Positions 38,028 through 47,403 are shown, counted from the first letter of the stretch. The stretch is DNA of 64,000 nucleotides from Marinobacter sp. SS21 (GCF_028369065.1 NZ_JAQNDA010000013.1:1-64000); one strand, 5' to 3'. A program made the numbers and translations. The notes: generated by a model from the sequence alone, not told the origin.

Positions 38028-40322
38028 TCAGGCGCGTTTGCGTACGCGGTCAGCCCGCCAGAGGCGAACCTTGACCGATTGACCGTTGAGCGCGGAGGTG
38101 CCGCTCAGGGTATCGATCTCGTCGTCGCGCACGACGTCGTTGATGCTGGCTCCGGCGTGGGCGGCGGCGACGGTTTGTCCGGTGCCCTCGCGGTTATGGC
38201 CCCAGCCATGGGGAATCGACACCACGCCGGGCATCACATCCTCGGTGATTTCCACCGGCAGCACCACCTGGCCAACCGGACTGGATACTTCGGCGGAGTC
38301 GCCAGCTTTCAGCCCGCTAAGGGAGGCATCCCGGGGATGAATCATCAGGGTGCAGCGGTCCTTGCCTTTGACCAGGCGCTTGCTGTTGTGCATCCAGGAA
38401 TTATTACTGCGAACATGGCGCCGTCCGATCAACAACAAGCCATCCTCCTGGGGGCGGGTTAGCCGTTGATAGAGCCGGTCCAGGTCGCGCAGATAGCGTC
38501 GAGGGGCGAGGTTGATCTTGCCATCACGGGTGTAGAGTCGCTCGGGCAGGCAAGGCTGGAGCGGGCCCAGGTCGATGCCGTTGGGGCAGGCCGACAGCGT
38601 GTTGAGGGAGAGACCCTTGGGCATCGCTTGCCAGCGCCGATTCATCGGGCTCAGGGCGGCCAGTACCCGCAGCGGATGCCGCGTTGGCAGGATGTCCTGG
38701 ATCAGGTCGATGGCGGGCTCTGCCAAGGACCGGACCGGGCCGAGTTCCTGGCCATAGGGACCGCTGCGCAGCAGCAAGTCGAGAATCGGGTCGGGCCCCA
38801 GTCGCTGGAAGGCGCGCCAGCCCAATTCGGAACGCAGCGGTAGGCGCCCGCCGTGGCTCAGCTTTTCCAGCCGGTGGGCCAGGCCCAGCAGGATTTGCCA
38901 ATCGTGGCGACTGTCCGGCGTGGGCTCGAACAGGGCTTCGCTGTATTTGGCGGTATTGCGAACCGAAAACAGATTGAAGATCAGGTCGTAATGACTACGT
39001 TCCAGGGCGGCGGTGGGCGGCAGGATCACGTCGGCATGTCGGGTGGTTTCATTCAGGTAGTAATCCACCGACACCATGAACTCCAGACCGCCTAAGGCCT
39101 CTTCCAGGCGTCCACCGTTGGGGCTGGACAGCACCGGGTTGCCGGCGATGGTGACGAAGGCGCGGATCTGCCCCTCGCCGGGGGTCAGTATCTCATCCGC
39201 CATGGTGCTGGCCGGGAACTCACCGCCAAATTCCGGCAACTGACGCACCCGGCTACGGCGACGGTCGAAGTGCCCTTGTTGGCCTGAAAGGGCGCCCAGG
39301 GCGACCAGGTCGATGGCGGGTTGGGTAAACATCACGCCGCCGCTGGCGTCCAGCTTGCCGGTCAGAATGTTGAGCACGTAAATCAGCCAGGTGGCGACGC
39401 CGCCGTGGGCCTGGGTGCTGGTGCCGATGCGACCGTAAATGGCGGCTTTGGGGGTAGTGGCCAGCTCGCGCGCCAGCTTGCGGATGGCGTCCGCCTCAAT
39501 GCCGGTGTGTTTGCTCACCGCCTCCGGGCGATAGGGCAGCGAGGCCAGCCGCAACAGGTCGACGTCCTTGAGCCAGGTTTCCGCCTGTCCCGGGTCCACC
39601 CGCTCTTCTTCAAACAGGGTGTGGACCATGGCCATTAGCAACAGGGCATCGGTACCGGGGCGAATGAAATGGAAGTCATCAGCGACGGCTGCGGTTTCGG
39701 TGCGCCGGGGATCGATCACCACCATGCGGCCGCCCCGCTGTTGCAGCGCCTTAATCCGGCCGCGGAAATCCGGCACCGTCATCAGGCTGCCGTTGGAGGC
39801 CATCGGGTTGCCGCCAATGCAGATGAACAGCTGGGTGTGGTCGATGTCGGGGATAGGGAACATCAGCTGATGGCCGAACATTTCCAGGCTGGCAAGCATG
39901 TGGGGCAGCTGGTCGTTGGAGGTGGCGGAGAACCGGTTCTGGGTACCCAGAGCCCGCAGGAACGGCAGATTGGCCACCAGGGCGCCGTGGTTGTGGACAT
40001 TGGGGTTGCCCAGGTAGACCCCCAGGGCATTGCGGCCCTGTTCCGTGCGAATGCGGTGCAGGCGGTTGGCCACAAGATCCAGGGCCTCGTCCCACTCCAT
40101 TTCCTGCCAGCCGTCACTGGTGCGCCGGATCGGTTTGCGCAGACGGTCGGGATCCTCATGCAGATCCTTCAGCGCTACGGCTTTTGGACAGATGTGGCCC
40201 TGGCTCAGCGGATCGTCGGCATCGCCCTTGATGGACTCGATGCGGCCGTTGTCCACCTCAATAGCAACGCCACACATGGCCTCGCAAAGGTGGCAGGTGC
40301 GATAGTGGGTTCCGTTTTCCAT
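38028..40322 (-). CDS. Molybdopterin-dependent oxidoreductase with [4Fe-4S] cluster
   Basis: A 764-aa DMSO-reductase-superfamily protein. The N-terminal cluster motif CHLCEAMCG continues to a fourth Cys in HICPKA. Molybdopterin-binding segments include IGGNPMASNGSL, VIDPRRTETA and GHNREGTGQ near the C terminus. No TAT signal is present, so a cytoplasmic enzyme is expected. No electron-transfer subunits lie nearby, as in formate-dehydrogenase-like or BisC-like single-chain members. ATG at 40322 with GGAGAG upstream is preferred to GTG at 40388. The substrate is unknown. Confidence 0.85.
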   Translation of the reverse strand: MENGTHYRTCHLCEAMCGVAIEVDNGRIESIKGDADDPLSQGHICPKAVALKDLHEDPDRLRKPIRRTSDGWQEMEWDEALDLVANRLHRIRTEQGRNALGVYLGNPNVHNHGALVANLPFLRALGTQNRFSATSNDQLPHMLASLEMFGHQLMFPIPDIDHTQLFICIGGNPMASNGSLMTVPDFRGRIKALQQRGGRMVVIDPRRTETAAVADDFHFIRPGTDALLLMAMVHTLFEEERVDPGQAETWLKDVDLLRLASLPYRPEAVSKHTGIEADAIRKLARELATTPKAAIYGRIGTSTQAHGGVATWLIYVLNILTGKLDASGGVMFTQPAIDLVALGALSGQQGHFDRRRSRVRQLPEFGGEFPASTMADEILTPGEGQIRAFVTIAGNPVLSSPNGGRLEEALGGLEFMVSVDYYLNETTRHADVILPPTAALERSHYDLIFNLFSVRNTAKYSEALFEPTPDSRHDWQILLGLAHRLEKLSHGGRLPLRSELGWRAFQRLGPDPILDLLLRSGPYGQELGPVRSLAEPAIDLIQDILPTRHPLRVLAALSPMNRRWQAMPKGLSLNTLSACPNGIDLGPLQPCLPERLYTRDGKINLAPRRYLRDLDRLYQRLTRPQEDGLLLIGRRHVRSNNSWMHNSKRLVKGKDRCTLMIHPRDASLSGLKAGDSAEVSSPVGQVVLPVEITEDVMPGVVSIPHGWGHNREGTGQTVAAAHAGASINDVVRDDEIDTLSGTSALNGQSVKVRLWRADRVRKRA

Positions 40323-40454
40323 GGCGCTCTCCAGTTCTCCCCAGTCCTCTCCGTAACGACGCTGATCGCTCGGGTTTTGCAGTTTCACGAGGCAACCAGA
40401 TTAGCAGGAAAGCGGGGGTGGGGGGAAATGCTGAACACAGGCAAAGGCGGCCAT

Positions 40455-40481
40455 AAAAAAGGCCAGCCCGGAGGCTGGCCT
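40455..40481 (-). terminator. Intrinsic terminator of the AupAB-like operon
   Basis: A perfect 9-bp stem (40460-40468 with 40473-40481), loop CGGA, followed on the minus strand by a T6 run. It lies 19 bp beyond the lipoprotein stop codon and separates this operon from the oxidoreductase gene. The rest of 40323-40499 shows nothing more. Confidence 0.85.
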
Positions 40482-40499
40482 GTCAGATCAAGGACGTTC

Positions 40500-43400
40500 T
40501 CAGTACCGCTCAGGAATTTCCTTGATGGGGTTGGAGATGAAGTTGAGCCAGACGCCTTCGGCCGGAATCTGCAATGGAATTTCCACATCGACGAAACCGA
40601 AGCTGACCGCATTCACCGTGATGTTCTCCAGCACGGCATTGCGCTGCTCGATCTGCATGCGGCCATCGTCAAAGAAGGTGATGGGCCCCGACAGCTGCAG
40701 CTGCACCGGCTTGCTGTAGACGTCATGGCTGGTGACGCCACTGAGGTTGGGCGCATCCAGGGTCAGGTCGGCAGTGATGCTGAAGGTCGGCCGGCCATCC
40801 TCGCCCTCGCTGATGAGACCCTCAACCAACCCCAGCGGGTTGTCCTCGGTAGGCTCGCCGTAGGTCATGCGCATGATCTGGGTGCCGGTTTCGGAGGTGA
40901 TGTCGGCGCCAAAGATCAGGTTGGCGCTGACGATCACCGTGGCGGACGTGGTGGCCAGCTGGGTCGGGTACAGCAGTACCCGCACGCCAATCTGGTTGCC
41001 GCTTTCATCGAACGCCGGCCCCATGACCTCGGTATCCAGGCCGTAGGTCTGGTAGATGAACTTGTTCTCAGGGCAATCCGCGTTATCCGGGGAGCAGCCA
41101 ACCCGTGCCGGACCAGCGCTACTTTGCCCGTCAACGATCGTCAGCTTGGCGGCGTTAGGTGTGGGCAGGAAGCCGCCAGCGCCATCGCTTTCGTGGGTGA
41201 ATGGCTCCAGGCAGTCAGTGCCGTCCGGGGTTGGGCAATCCACCACGTAATTGGAGTTGGTGTCCCGCACCGGGAAGTTGCGCAGTTGCAGAAACACGCT
41301 GGACTGCGGTTCGGTGCCGGTGAAATAGATGCTCAGGTCCGGTCCGCCCACATCGCTTGGGTCGACCAGCAGATCGGTTTGCAGCGGCATGCCGTCTTCG
41401 GAACAGAGCAAGGTGCCGGAGGCGCAGTCACCGTCTACCGCCGAGCGCAGGGTATAGCGATACAGGCCGCCCACTTCCCAGGCGTCGTCCGGGTAGAACC
41501 GGACCCGCTGCTGGTTGAGCTCCAGTCGGCCGGTCACGATTTCCCCGGTACCGACGGCGCCCGGCGCGGCCGGATCGGCGATTCTCTCCACCACAAAACT
41601 GCTGGCGTTGACCGTATCCAGGTCCATGGTCTGGGAGAACTGCACCGTGATCGGGCGATCTTGCGGCAGCGTGGTCACCGGCAGCTGATCACGCACGGTG
41701 CCTCCCGGCGCGTCATCATCGCAGGTGCCGTGGCTGCCGTTAACCAGGTCCAGGCCCTCGGTCACACAGGGGTAGCCCGGGTAGGTGGTCAGCGCGATTG
41801 GCGAAACGAACGCTGCCTCGGTGCCGTCTTTGATGGCGGGCAGGGCAAAGGCCAGCGTCTGGGAGCTTACTCCGTTGCCAGCCAGATCGGTCAGCGAACC
41901 GCTGATCTGCAGCGAGTAGTCAACACCGTGCTGCAGGCCGCCGACCGGGTTCAACACCACTACGGTGCCGTCCAGCTTGCGGCGCAGATCGGAATCCGCC
42001 ACCGGCACACCGTCGGCCAGCAGGGTGAAGCTGCCGGCCAGGCTGTCGCCGTCCAGGGCCTCATCGAAGTTCAGCACGATGGGGTCGCCCGGGCGCTGCA
42101 TCTGGTCTCGATCACCCGGCAGGGCCTCGTCCGGACCCGGCATCCAGCTTAACAGCTGCGGTCCGGTGGTGTCCGCGGTACGGGCGTCCAACGCGTCCAG
42201 TTGCGCCTCGGCATTGGTATCCGCCTCGATACGGAAGGCAATGGTGGAATTGGACAGCTCCCGGCCCAGCAGGGAGGGCTCGACCATGCCGATGGCGTCG
42301 ATGGTCAGCACGCCGTCCTTGACGATGGCAATCCCGCTCAGCTCAACCCCCAGCAGATCCTGGGACAGACCGGCGTTGGCCAGGGCGTCCTCGGTGTTCA
42401 TCGACACGTCCATAAACAGCTTGACGTGGCGAGGCGCTTCGCCGGAATCACTGTAGGGATTGGGGTAGAGGTAACCGGTGGCGTCAGCCAGCATGTTGAC
42501 CTTGATTTGGCCGGTGGTCTGAATGCGGTTGGTTTCCGAATTGATGACCGGGATTGTGCCGTTGACGTTGAGATCCAGAGAGCTGCTCAGCAACAGACTG
42601 CCTTTCGGCACCCGCAGGGGCACAGGTTCGTCCCCGGGGAAGCTGGGCGCGTAGGCCAGCTCGGCGTAGAGCCCGCCGGTTTGCTGGGACGGCCCGGCGG
42701 TTCCCATCAGTACCGAGTTCAGGGTAACGCCATTGATGATCTCGCCATTGAGTATCGAGCGCTGGGCCTCGGCCTCCGCTTGTCCGGCCAGCAGCCCGGA
42801 ATCGACCGCCTCCTGGAACAGGATTACCGTCGGGCCGGTGTCTTTGGGCGTGAAGTCGGCGCTGTAGTTCAGGGTCTGTCCGGCCATGTTTGGCAGGTCG
42901 GTCACGACGACCGAATAGCTGGCGCCAGCCGTCAGGGCATCGCCGACCATGCCGCACTGGCTCGGTTCGTCGGTGGTGCAGGGGTCGATGGTCACATATC
43001 GGCCTTTGACCAGAACGGTCGCCGGCACGGTATTACCGTCAGCATCCTGAAGGCTGATCGAACCTCCCATCTCCCGCCATTCCGGATGGACTGGCTGGGT
43101 CAGGCGCAGGCGGAAGGTGGAGAAATCCATGGGGCGGAAGAAGCCGTCGGCGGACGGGATCATCTCATCCACTGCGAAGGTGGCGCTGAGGTTATCCAGT
43201 CCGGCGATGCCGGTCAGGCCGGCTCGGGTCGAGAACTGGATGCCATCCGCGCCAATGGCGTTGGGTGTGGGTACGGCGCGGTTGCCTTCCGCCTGCAGGG
43301 TGCCATCGAAGGTGATGGTGTAATCGGTGCCCGGCTTCAGCTGGCCGGTTGGGGACAGCTTGAGGCTGCGGCCACCGTCAATGGCGGTCACTGTAAACGG

Positions 43401-43637
43401 GACGTTGCTGCCGCCGTCGTTGATGAGGATTTTGCTGGTCAGCTCCTCGTCGGTGATGGCGTGGGAAAATCGCAGGATGAGGTCAGCCTTGGGGCTGACT
43501 TCCGACTGGCCGTCGGCCGGGAACGAGTAGATGGTCGAGCCCGGCACGACGACTTCGTTCATGGTTTGCTTATCACCCCCGCCGCAGGCTGCCAGCAGCA
43601 GCGCGGGGGTCAATGCCAGTATCTTATTGTATTTCAT
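40500..43637 (-). CDS. Large Ig-like lipoprotein (AupB-like)
   Basis: A 1045-aa lipoprotein: signal peptide with lipobox LLLAAC, lipid-modified Cys18, then GGGDK. The mature protein contains several Big_5/SbsA-type Ig-like repeats (at about 40-130, 500-600 and 640-760) and a beta-rich C-terminal domain. It lies 16 bp downstream of a FadL-family barrel, in one operon closed by a terminator. The pair resembles the alkane-uptake genes aupA/aupB described in Marinobacter. The +2 Gly predicts outer-membrane sorting by the E. coli rule. ATG at 43637 has GAGG 8 nt upstream. Confidence 0.75.
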   Translation of the reverse strand: MKYNKILALTPALLLAACGGGDKQTMNEVVVPGSTIYSFPADGQSEVSPKADLILRFSHAITDEELTSKILINDGGSNVPFTVTAIDGGRSLKLSPTGQLKPGTDYTITFDGTLQAEGNRAVPTPNAIGADGIQFSTRAGLTGIAGLDNLSATFAVDEMIPSADGFFRPMDFSTFRLRLTQPVHPEWREMGGSISLQDADGNTVPATVLVKGRYVTIDPCTTDEPSQCGMVGDALTAGASYSVVVTDLPNMAGQTLNYSADFTPKDTGPTVILFQEAVDSGLLAGQAEAEAQRSILNGEIINGVTLNSVLMGTAGPSQQTGGLYAELAYAPSFPGDEPVPLRVPKGSLLLSSSLDLNVNGTIPVINSETNRIQTTGQIKVNMLADATGYLYPNPYSDSGEAPRHVKLFMDVSMNTEDALANAGLSQDLLGVELSGIAIVKDGVLTIDAIGMVEPSLLGRELSNSTIAFRIEADTNAEAQLDALDARTADTTGPQLLSWMPGPDEALPGDRDQMQRPGDPIVLNFDEALDGDSLAGSFTLLADGVPVADSDLRRKLDGTVVVLNPVGGLQHGVDYSLQISGSLTDLAGNGVSSQTLAFALPAIKDGTEAAFVSPIALTTYPGYPCVTEGLDLVNGSHGTCDDDAPGGTVRDQLPVTTLPQDRPITVQFSQTMDLDTVNASSFVVERIADPAAPGAVGTGEIVTGRLELNQQRVRFYPDDAWEVGGLYRYTLRSAVDGDCASGTLLCSEDGMPLQTDLLVDPSDVGGPDLSIYFTGTEPQSSVFLQLRNFPVRDTNSNYVVDCPTPDGTDCLEPFTHESDGAGGFLPTPNAAKLTIVDGQSSAGPARVGCSPDNADCPENKFIYQTYGLDTEVMGPAFDESGNQIGVRVLLYPTQLATTSATVIVSANLIFGADITSETGTQIMRMTYGEPTEDNPLGLVEGLISEGEDGRPTFSITADLTLDAPNLSGVTSHDVYSKPVQLQLSGPITFFDDGRMQIEQRNAVLENITVNAVSFGFVDVEIPLQIPAEGVWLNFISNPIKEIPERY

Positions 43638-43653
43638 GGCAGACACCTCGTAA

Positions 43654-44991
43654 TCAGAACTTCAGCGTGATGGAACCGGTGATGATGTCTACATCGCCAT
43701 CGGTGGTGGCCACAATGTTGTTGCTCTGCTGGCCATCCGCACGTGTGTTACTCAGGGTGAAGTCCCGCTCTTCCAGCATCTGGTGCTGGTAACCGATGTC
43801 CAGGCGTACCGGGTAGGTCAGGTAGCGGGTGCGGGTGTACTCGGCGCTCAGGCCCAGGCCGATGATGTACTTGTCGTTATCGAAGTAGTTCACGTCCGGG
43901 GTGCTGTCGCTCTTAAGCGGGGATTCCTGGTAGGCGAGTCCCAGGGTGACACCAAAGTGCTGGCCAAGCTTGACCTCGGCGCCGATACGAGGGATCAGGA
44001 TGTCATCGAATTCAGCCATGGCCTGGTCTTTGATGCTGTCCTGGTCGAATTTTTCTTCCAGATCGGACCAGTTCTGCTGTTCCAGGGTGACGCCGACTCG
44101 CCAGCGATCGGTGCTGTACTGGGCGCCGATCGAATACACGGAGGGCTCGAAGGAGTCATAGGTGGCGACCGCCAGAATCAGCGGAGCGCTCGCCGGAATG
44201 AGTCCGGGAATGATGGTCTCGGCGGCTACTGTGGTTTTGGCATAGGAGCTGGTTCGATAGGCCGCGGCGGCCTCGAAGCCGTCCAGCCAGCAGTCCGAAT
44301 TGGGGCAGAAGGTTTCGCCAAAGTTCACGGTGGAACCCAGGATCGTGCGCAAGGACGGTTCGGCACTGACTTCCAGGGCTTCGTACTGGGTGTTACCGGC
44401 CAGATCCGTGGTCACCGACATGGAGGCGGTAGACTGCAGGGTGATGCGGGCAGAGGCACCGACGTCAATGCCCCGCCACAGGGTCGTCGCGCCCCCCAGA
44501 TTCAGGAACAGCGGCTGACGGCCGTAATTGAAGAACTGGCCTTCGACCCCGGTGGTGGACTCAAACGCCATCATCTCTTTGCTGAACTTTTCCACGCCCG
44601 CGACAAAACCCAGATACAGCGGATGATTCAGCCGGGTCAGTGAGCTCAGGTCGGTCTTCATGCCGATCAAGACCTGCTGGCTGGGGGAGTTGGAGAGTAC
44701 GTCGCCGTCACGATCCGCAGCGGACGCCCGCAATTCCTGTTCCGCGTGCAGAATGCCGCCGGTCAGCTCACCGCGAGGATCTTTCGCCAGGTACGAGGGG
44801 TTGTAATAAGTGGCCGACACCTGGCTGTTGAACAGAGAGAGAGCCTGGGCGGACCCCACGTCGGTGGGCAGGAGGCCGTAGCTGGTTGGCGTTTGCCCCA
44901 TGTTCGCGGAGGCGTTGAGGGACAGGCCGGAGGATGCTACTGCAACGGCCAGTGACAGGGTCCGCAGGGACCAGCGGGAGGAAGCTACCAT
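43654..44991 (-). CDS. FadL-family outer-membrane protein (AupA-like)
   Basis: A 445-aa protein: signal peptide to about NASA, then a beta-barrel of the FadL/TodX/TbuX type. The N-terminal region SAQALSLFNSQVSATYYNPSYLA replaces the usual NPAG hatch motif, and the C terminus ends in aromatic Phe (ITLKF). Two cysteines (FCPNSDCW) in an extracellular loop may form a disulfide. It is co-directional with and 16 bp upstream of the large lipoprotein gene. AupA, the alkane-uptake protein of Marinobacter, is the best guess; a general hydrophobic-compound porin is the alternative. Confidence 0.75.
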   Translation of the reverse strand: MVASSRWSLRTLSLAVAVASSGLSLNASANMGQTPTSYGLLPTDVGSAQALSLFNSQVSATYYNPSYLAKDPRGELTGGILHAEQELRASAADRDGDVLSNSPSQQVLIGMKTDLSSLTRLNHPLYLGFVAGVEKFSKEMMAFESTTGVEGQFFNYGRQPLFLNLGGATTLWRGIDVGASARITLQSTASMSVTTDLAGNTQYEALEVSAEPSLRTILGSTVNFGETFCPNSDCWLDGFEAAAAYRTSSYAKTTVAAETIIPGLIPASAPLILAVATYDSFEPSVYSIGAQYSTDRWRVGVTLEQQNWSDLEEKFDQDSIKDQAMAEFDDILIPRIGAEVKLGQHFGVTLGLAYQESPLKSDSTPDVNYFDNDKYIIGLGLSAEYTRTRYLTYPVRLDIGYQHQMLEERDFTLSNTRADGQQSNNIVATTDGDVDIITGSITLKF

Positions 44992-45422
44992 GGATCACAC
45001 TCCAATTATGATTTTTATCCTGTGTGACGCTTGTGCATGACAAGGTCTACTTACGAGTTCTTATTGAAAGTGGCACTTTTGTTCGAAAACGAGTCTATCC
45101 GTCTTGTCATATTAGGACTTTGGCTTAACTGACAGTCTCGGGCGTCGAGAGAACCAGTAGTTGACAGTTTCTTATGTCTCCCGGTCGCCGCCAGCGTCGG
45201 TGCTTTCCGTGTCAGTGCTGGGCTTAGGCACCTGCTGGTGCGCAACGCGAACCGGGCAGCTTGCAGAAAGTGAACGCAGACCCGAGAGTCCCCCCATGAT
45301 AGTGATTATTCAATCGTACCGTGGGGGGGTGGTCGGGCCTTTTATGGCAAGTTTTGTAGTGAAATTGTGACAACGCTGGCGAGTTTTGTTGGGGAGACGC
45401 CTGGCAGGATTCCGCAGGCTGC
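44992..45422. other. Intergenic region upstream of the AupA-like gene
   Basis: A 431-bp region without a convincing ORF. It must hold the promoter for the porin-lipoprotein operon: on the minus strand a TTGTCA box (45036-45041) is followed 17 bp later by a poor -10 (GGATAA). An imperfect inverted repeat CCCCCCATG/CGTGGGGGG (45290-45298 with 45320-45328) is present without a T-run. Confidence 0.35.
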
Positions 45423-46994
45423 TTAGCTCTCCGGAAACGCGGTCCACCGCGCCAGCCAGTTGCTGCGGGCCAAGGGGTTGACGGCGCCCTGGAACAGCGC
45501 CGACTCGTCGAAGAACTCGCTTTCCGGTGGTGGCGTCGCCCTCATCTGGCGGAGCTGAACCCGGGGCGCGAAGTTCGGCGAGGTCAGGTGGCGGGCGGTG
45601 TCATGCAAGGCGCTTTCCAGGCGAACGCTGTTGGCTTGGGCGGGCAAGCGGAGCCACTGGCTTTCATCGAACCCGAGATCGTCGTCACCAGTGCCGGATT
45701 CCACCGGGCCACGGCCAAGGTTGCCGGTGTTGGCGAGCAGGTTATTGCTGAAAGTCAGGGCCCGGCTGTTGACCAGGCTATAGGCGTCATCGCGGGTGTC
45801 GAGGGCTTCGATGGCGTAGCTGTCGATCAGCATGTTGTGAAAATGTCCCCCTGACCCTTCCCGAATCAGCAAAGCCCGGTGTTGCTTGGCGGCCAGGCCG
45901 GCTCCGGCCAGGGTCACGTTGTAGAACACCGGTTCCGAGCGGGGGAGGGCGTGGTGGTCATCGCCGTTGTTGTCGCCCTCAAAGGCATTGTCGCCCACGT
46001 CCGGATGCTGCTGGATGACGGCAAACTGAACCCGTCCGCTCCAGCCCCAGTCCCAGTCGATGCTGTCGTCGGCAGCGCCGGATACGACAATATTTTTCAG
46101 ATCGACGGTACCGCCGAAGAGTTCAATGCCGTCATCCAGGGCGCGATGCACCTGAACGTTGCGGACGATGGTATTGCTGCCGCAGCCGCCCAGGGTCAGG
46201 CCATTGAGTTCATTGTCCCGATAGACCTCGAAGCCGGCGAATTCGATACGGGCATACTCGATGACGCCGCAGTTGTCGGTGGGATCGTTGCCACCGAACC
46301 GGCCCCGGGCGTCGCCTTCATGCAGGCCCTCGATGGCGGCATTGGGCTGATTGACGGGGGCCTTACCCAGCAGCACCAGGCCGCCCCAGTCCCCCCGCTG
46401 CCGCTCGCCTTCCGGCTGGCTGCTGGTGAAGACCACCGGCCGATCGGCCTGGCCGCGGGCGAACAGCTGGCTATCGCGGGTGACGATCAGCGCGGAGCCA
46501 TTCTCCCCTTCAATGGTGACGCCGGGCTCAATGGTCAGGCTGGCGCCCTCGACAAAGACGGTGTTGGTCAGTATGTAGCGGTTACCGGATTGCCAGACAG
46601 TGTCGGTGACGATATCGGAGCCGATGCGGATGGCGCGGTTTTCAAAGGCGGTGAACCCAGCCACCGCGCCGACCGCAACGCACAGGGCGGGCAGGATTAC
46701 CAGCGAGTTACGGCTCAGCCAGCCTGGTTTTGCCGCGCGGGTTGCGGTGGTGGTGATCCGAACGTGGTCCTGGCTTCTGGCTGTGAGGGGCTGGCCGGTG
46801 TCGTTGGCCTGTATTTCACGGACCAGGGCGCACAGTTCCGGGGTGCCCTTGTCGGCCACCCGGCGCAGGACATCGCTGCGGTAGCCCGGCTCCCGTAACA
46901 GGGCGTTGAGGTGGACAAATTCGACGCCAGGGCAGGCGCCTTTGTCGATGCGGCGTTTGAGTTGCCAAAGTTTTTCGACCAGTTGGGCTGACAT
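45423..46994 (-). CDS. Membrane-anchored parallel beta-helix protein
   Basis: A 523-aa protein with unusual topology. Residues 1-92 form a soluble, presumably cytoplasmic domain. One transmembrane helix follows at about 96-116. Residues about 125-523 then form an exported right-handed beta-helix (YILTNTVFVEGASLTIEPGV, NGLTLGGCGSNTIVRNVQVHRALDDGIELFGG). There is no signal peptidase site. ATG at 46994 (GGAG upstream) is preferred over ATG at 47015. A perfect CRP/Vfr-type palindrome lies 57 bp upstream. Function unknown; similar repeats occur in surface and polysaccharide-interacting proteins. Confidence 0.75.
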   Translation of the reverse strand: MSAQLVEKLWQLKRRIDKGACPGVEFVHLNALLREPGYRSDVLRRVADKGTPELCALVREIQANDTGQPLTARSQDHVRITTTATRAAKPGWLSRNSLVILPALCVAVGAVAGFTAFENRAIRIGSDIVTDTVWQSGNRYILTNTVFVEGASLTIEPGVTIEGENGSALIVTRDSQLFARGQADRPVVFTSSQPEGERQRGDWGGLVLLGKAPVNQPNAAIEGLHEGDARGRFGGNDPTDNCGVIEYARIEFAGFEVYRDNELNGLTLGGCGSNTIVRNVQVHRALDDGIELFGGTVDLKNIVVSGAADDSIDWDWGWSGRVQFAVIQQHPDVGDNAFEGDNNGDDHHALPRSEPVFYNVTLAGAGLAAKQHRALLIREGSGGHFHNMLIDSYAIEALDTRDDAYSLVNSRALTFSNNLLANTGNLGRGPVESGTGDDDLGFDESQWLRLPAQANSVRLESALHDTARHLTSPNFAPRVQLRQMRATPPPESEFFDESALFQGAVNPLARSNWLARWTAFPES

Positions 46995-47050
46995 GAGAAC
47001 GGCTCCAGATAACATGTGTGGCCCGTTCTACCAACCGATGATGACGGTAA

Positions 47051-47066
47051 TGTGACAATGGTCACA
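47051..47066. promoter_or_regulatory. CRP/Vfr-type binding site
   Basis: TGTGA-CAATGG-TCACA matches the CRP consensus TGTGA-N6-TCACA at all ten half-site positions. It lies between the divergent beta-helix gene (57 bp from its ATG) and the 77-aa ORF (104 bp from its TTG), so it could control either or both. Confidence 0.7.
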
Positions 47067-47169
47067 TAATTGGTCTATGCCGATGACCTGCTGGCCTTCA
47101 TCAAAATGACATACAGGTTCGGTTAACTTGCGCCCCTACTGTGATGCCGGAAAAAGGGAGATATCCACC

Positions 47170-47403
47170 TTGAATGATGTTGCTAATTGCCCGGGATCGG
47201 CCGTCCCACAGGTGGTCTGGTCGACAGATTGGCTCAGGCTCGTTGCCTACGGTGAGCGCGATGGCTGGGGGGAGTATGCTGCAAACTGGTACGAGGTCGA
47301 GCTGGAAGGCGGCGAGGTGCTTTTCAGATCCAGCAGCTATTACGCGGCTCAACATTTCCTGGAAATGCTGACAGAGCCCTATCGGAGGCTGTTGGCGGCC
47401 TAG
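47170..47403 (+). CDS. Small hypothetical protein
   Basis: A 77-aa soluble protein rich in Trp, Tyr and Glu (WSTDWLRLVAYGERDGWGEYAANWYEVEL). It probably starts at TTG 47170, preceded by GGGAG at 9 nt. The in-frame TTG at 47128 lacks a Shine-Dalgarno. The amino-acid pattern looks like a real folded domain rather than a shadow frame. It is divergent from the beta-helix gene. No family recognised. Confidence 0.55.
   Translation: MNDVANCPGSAVPQVVWSTDWLRLVAYGERDGWGEYAANWYEVELEGGEVLFRSSSYYAAQHFLEMLTEPYRRLLAA

Noticed and set aside
39669..42152. Plus-strand 827-codon open frame
   Set aside because: It crosses two real minus-strand genes and their terminator; Gln/His/Gly-rich composition is typical of shadow frames.
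45285..45332. Terminator for the beta-helix gene
   Set aside because: The C-rich/G-rich inverted repeat has a mismatch, a long loop and no T-run on the required strand.
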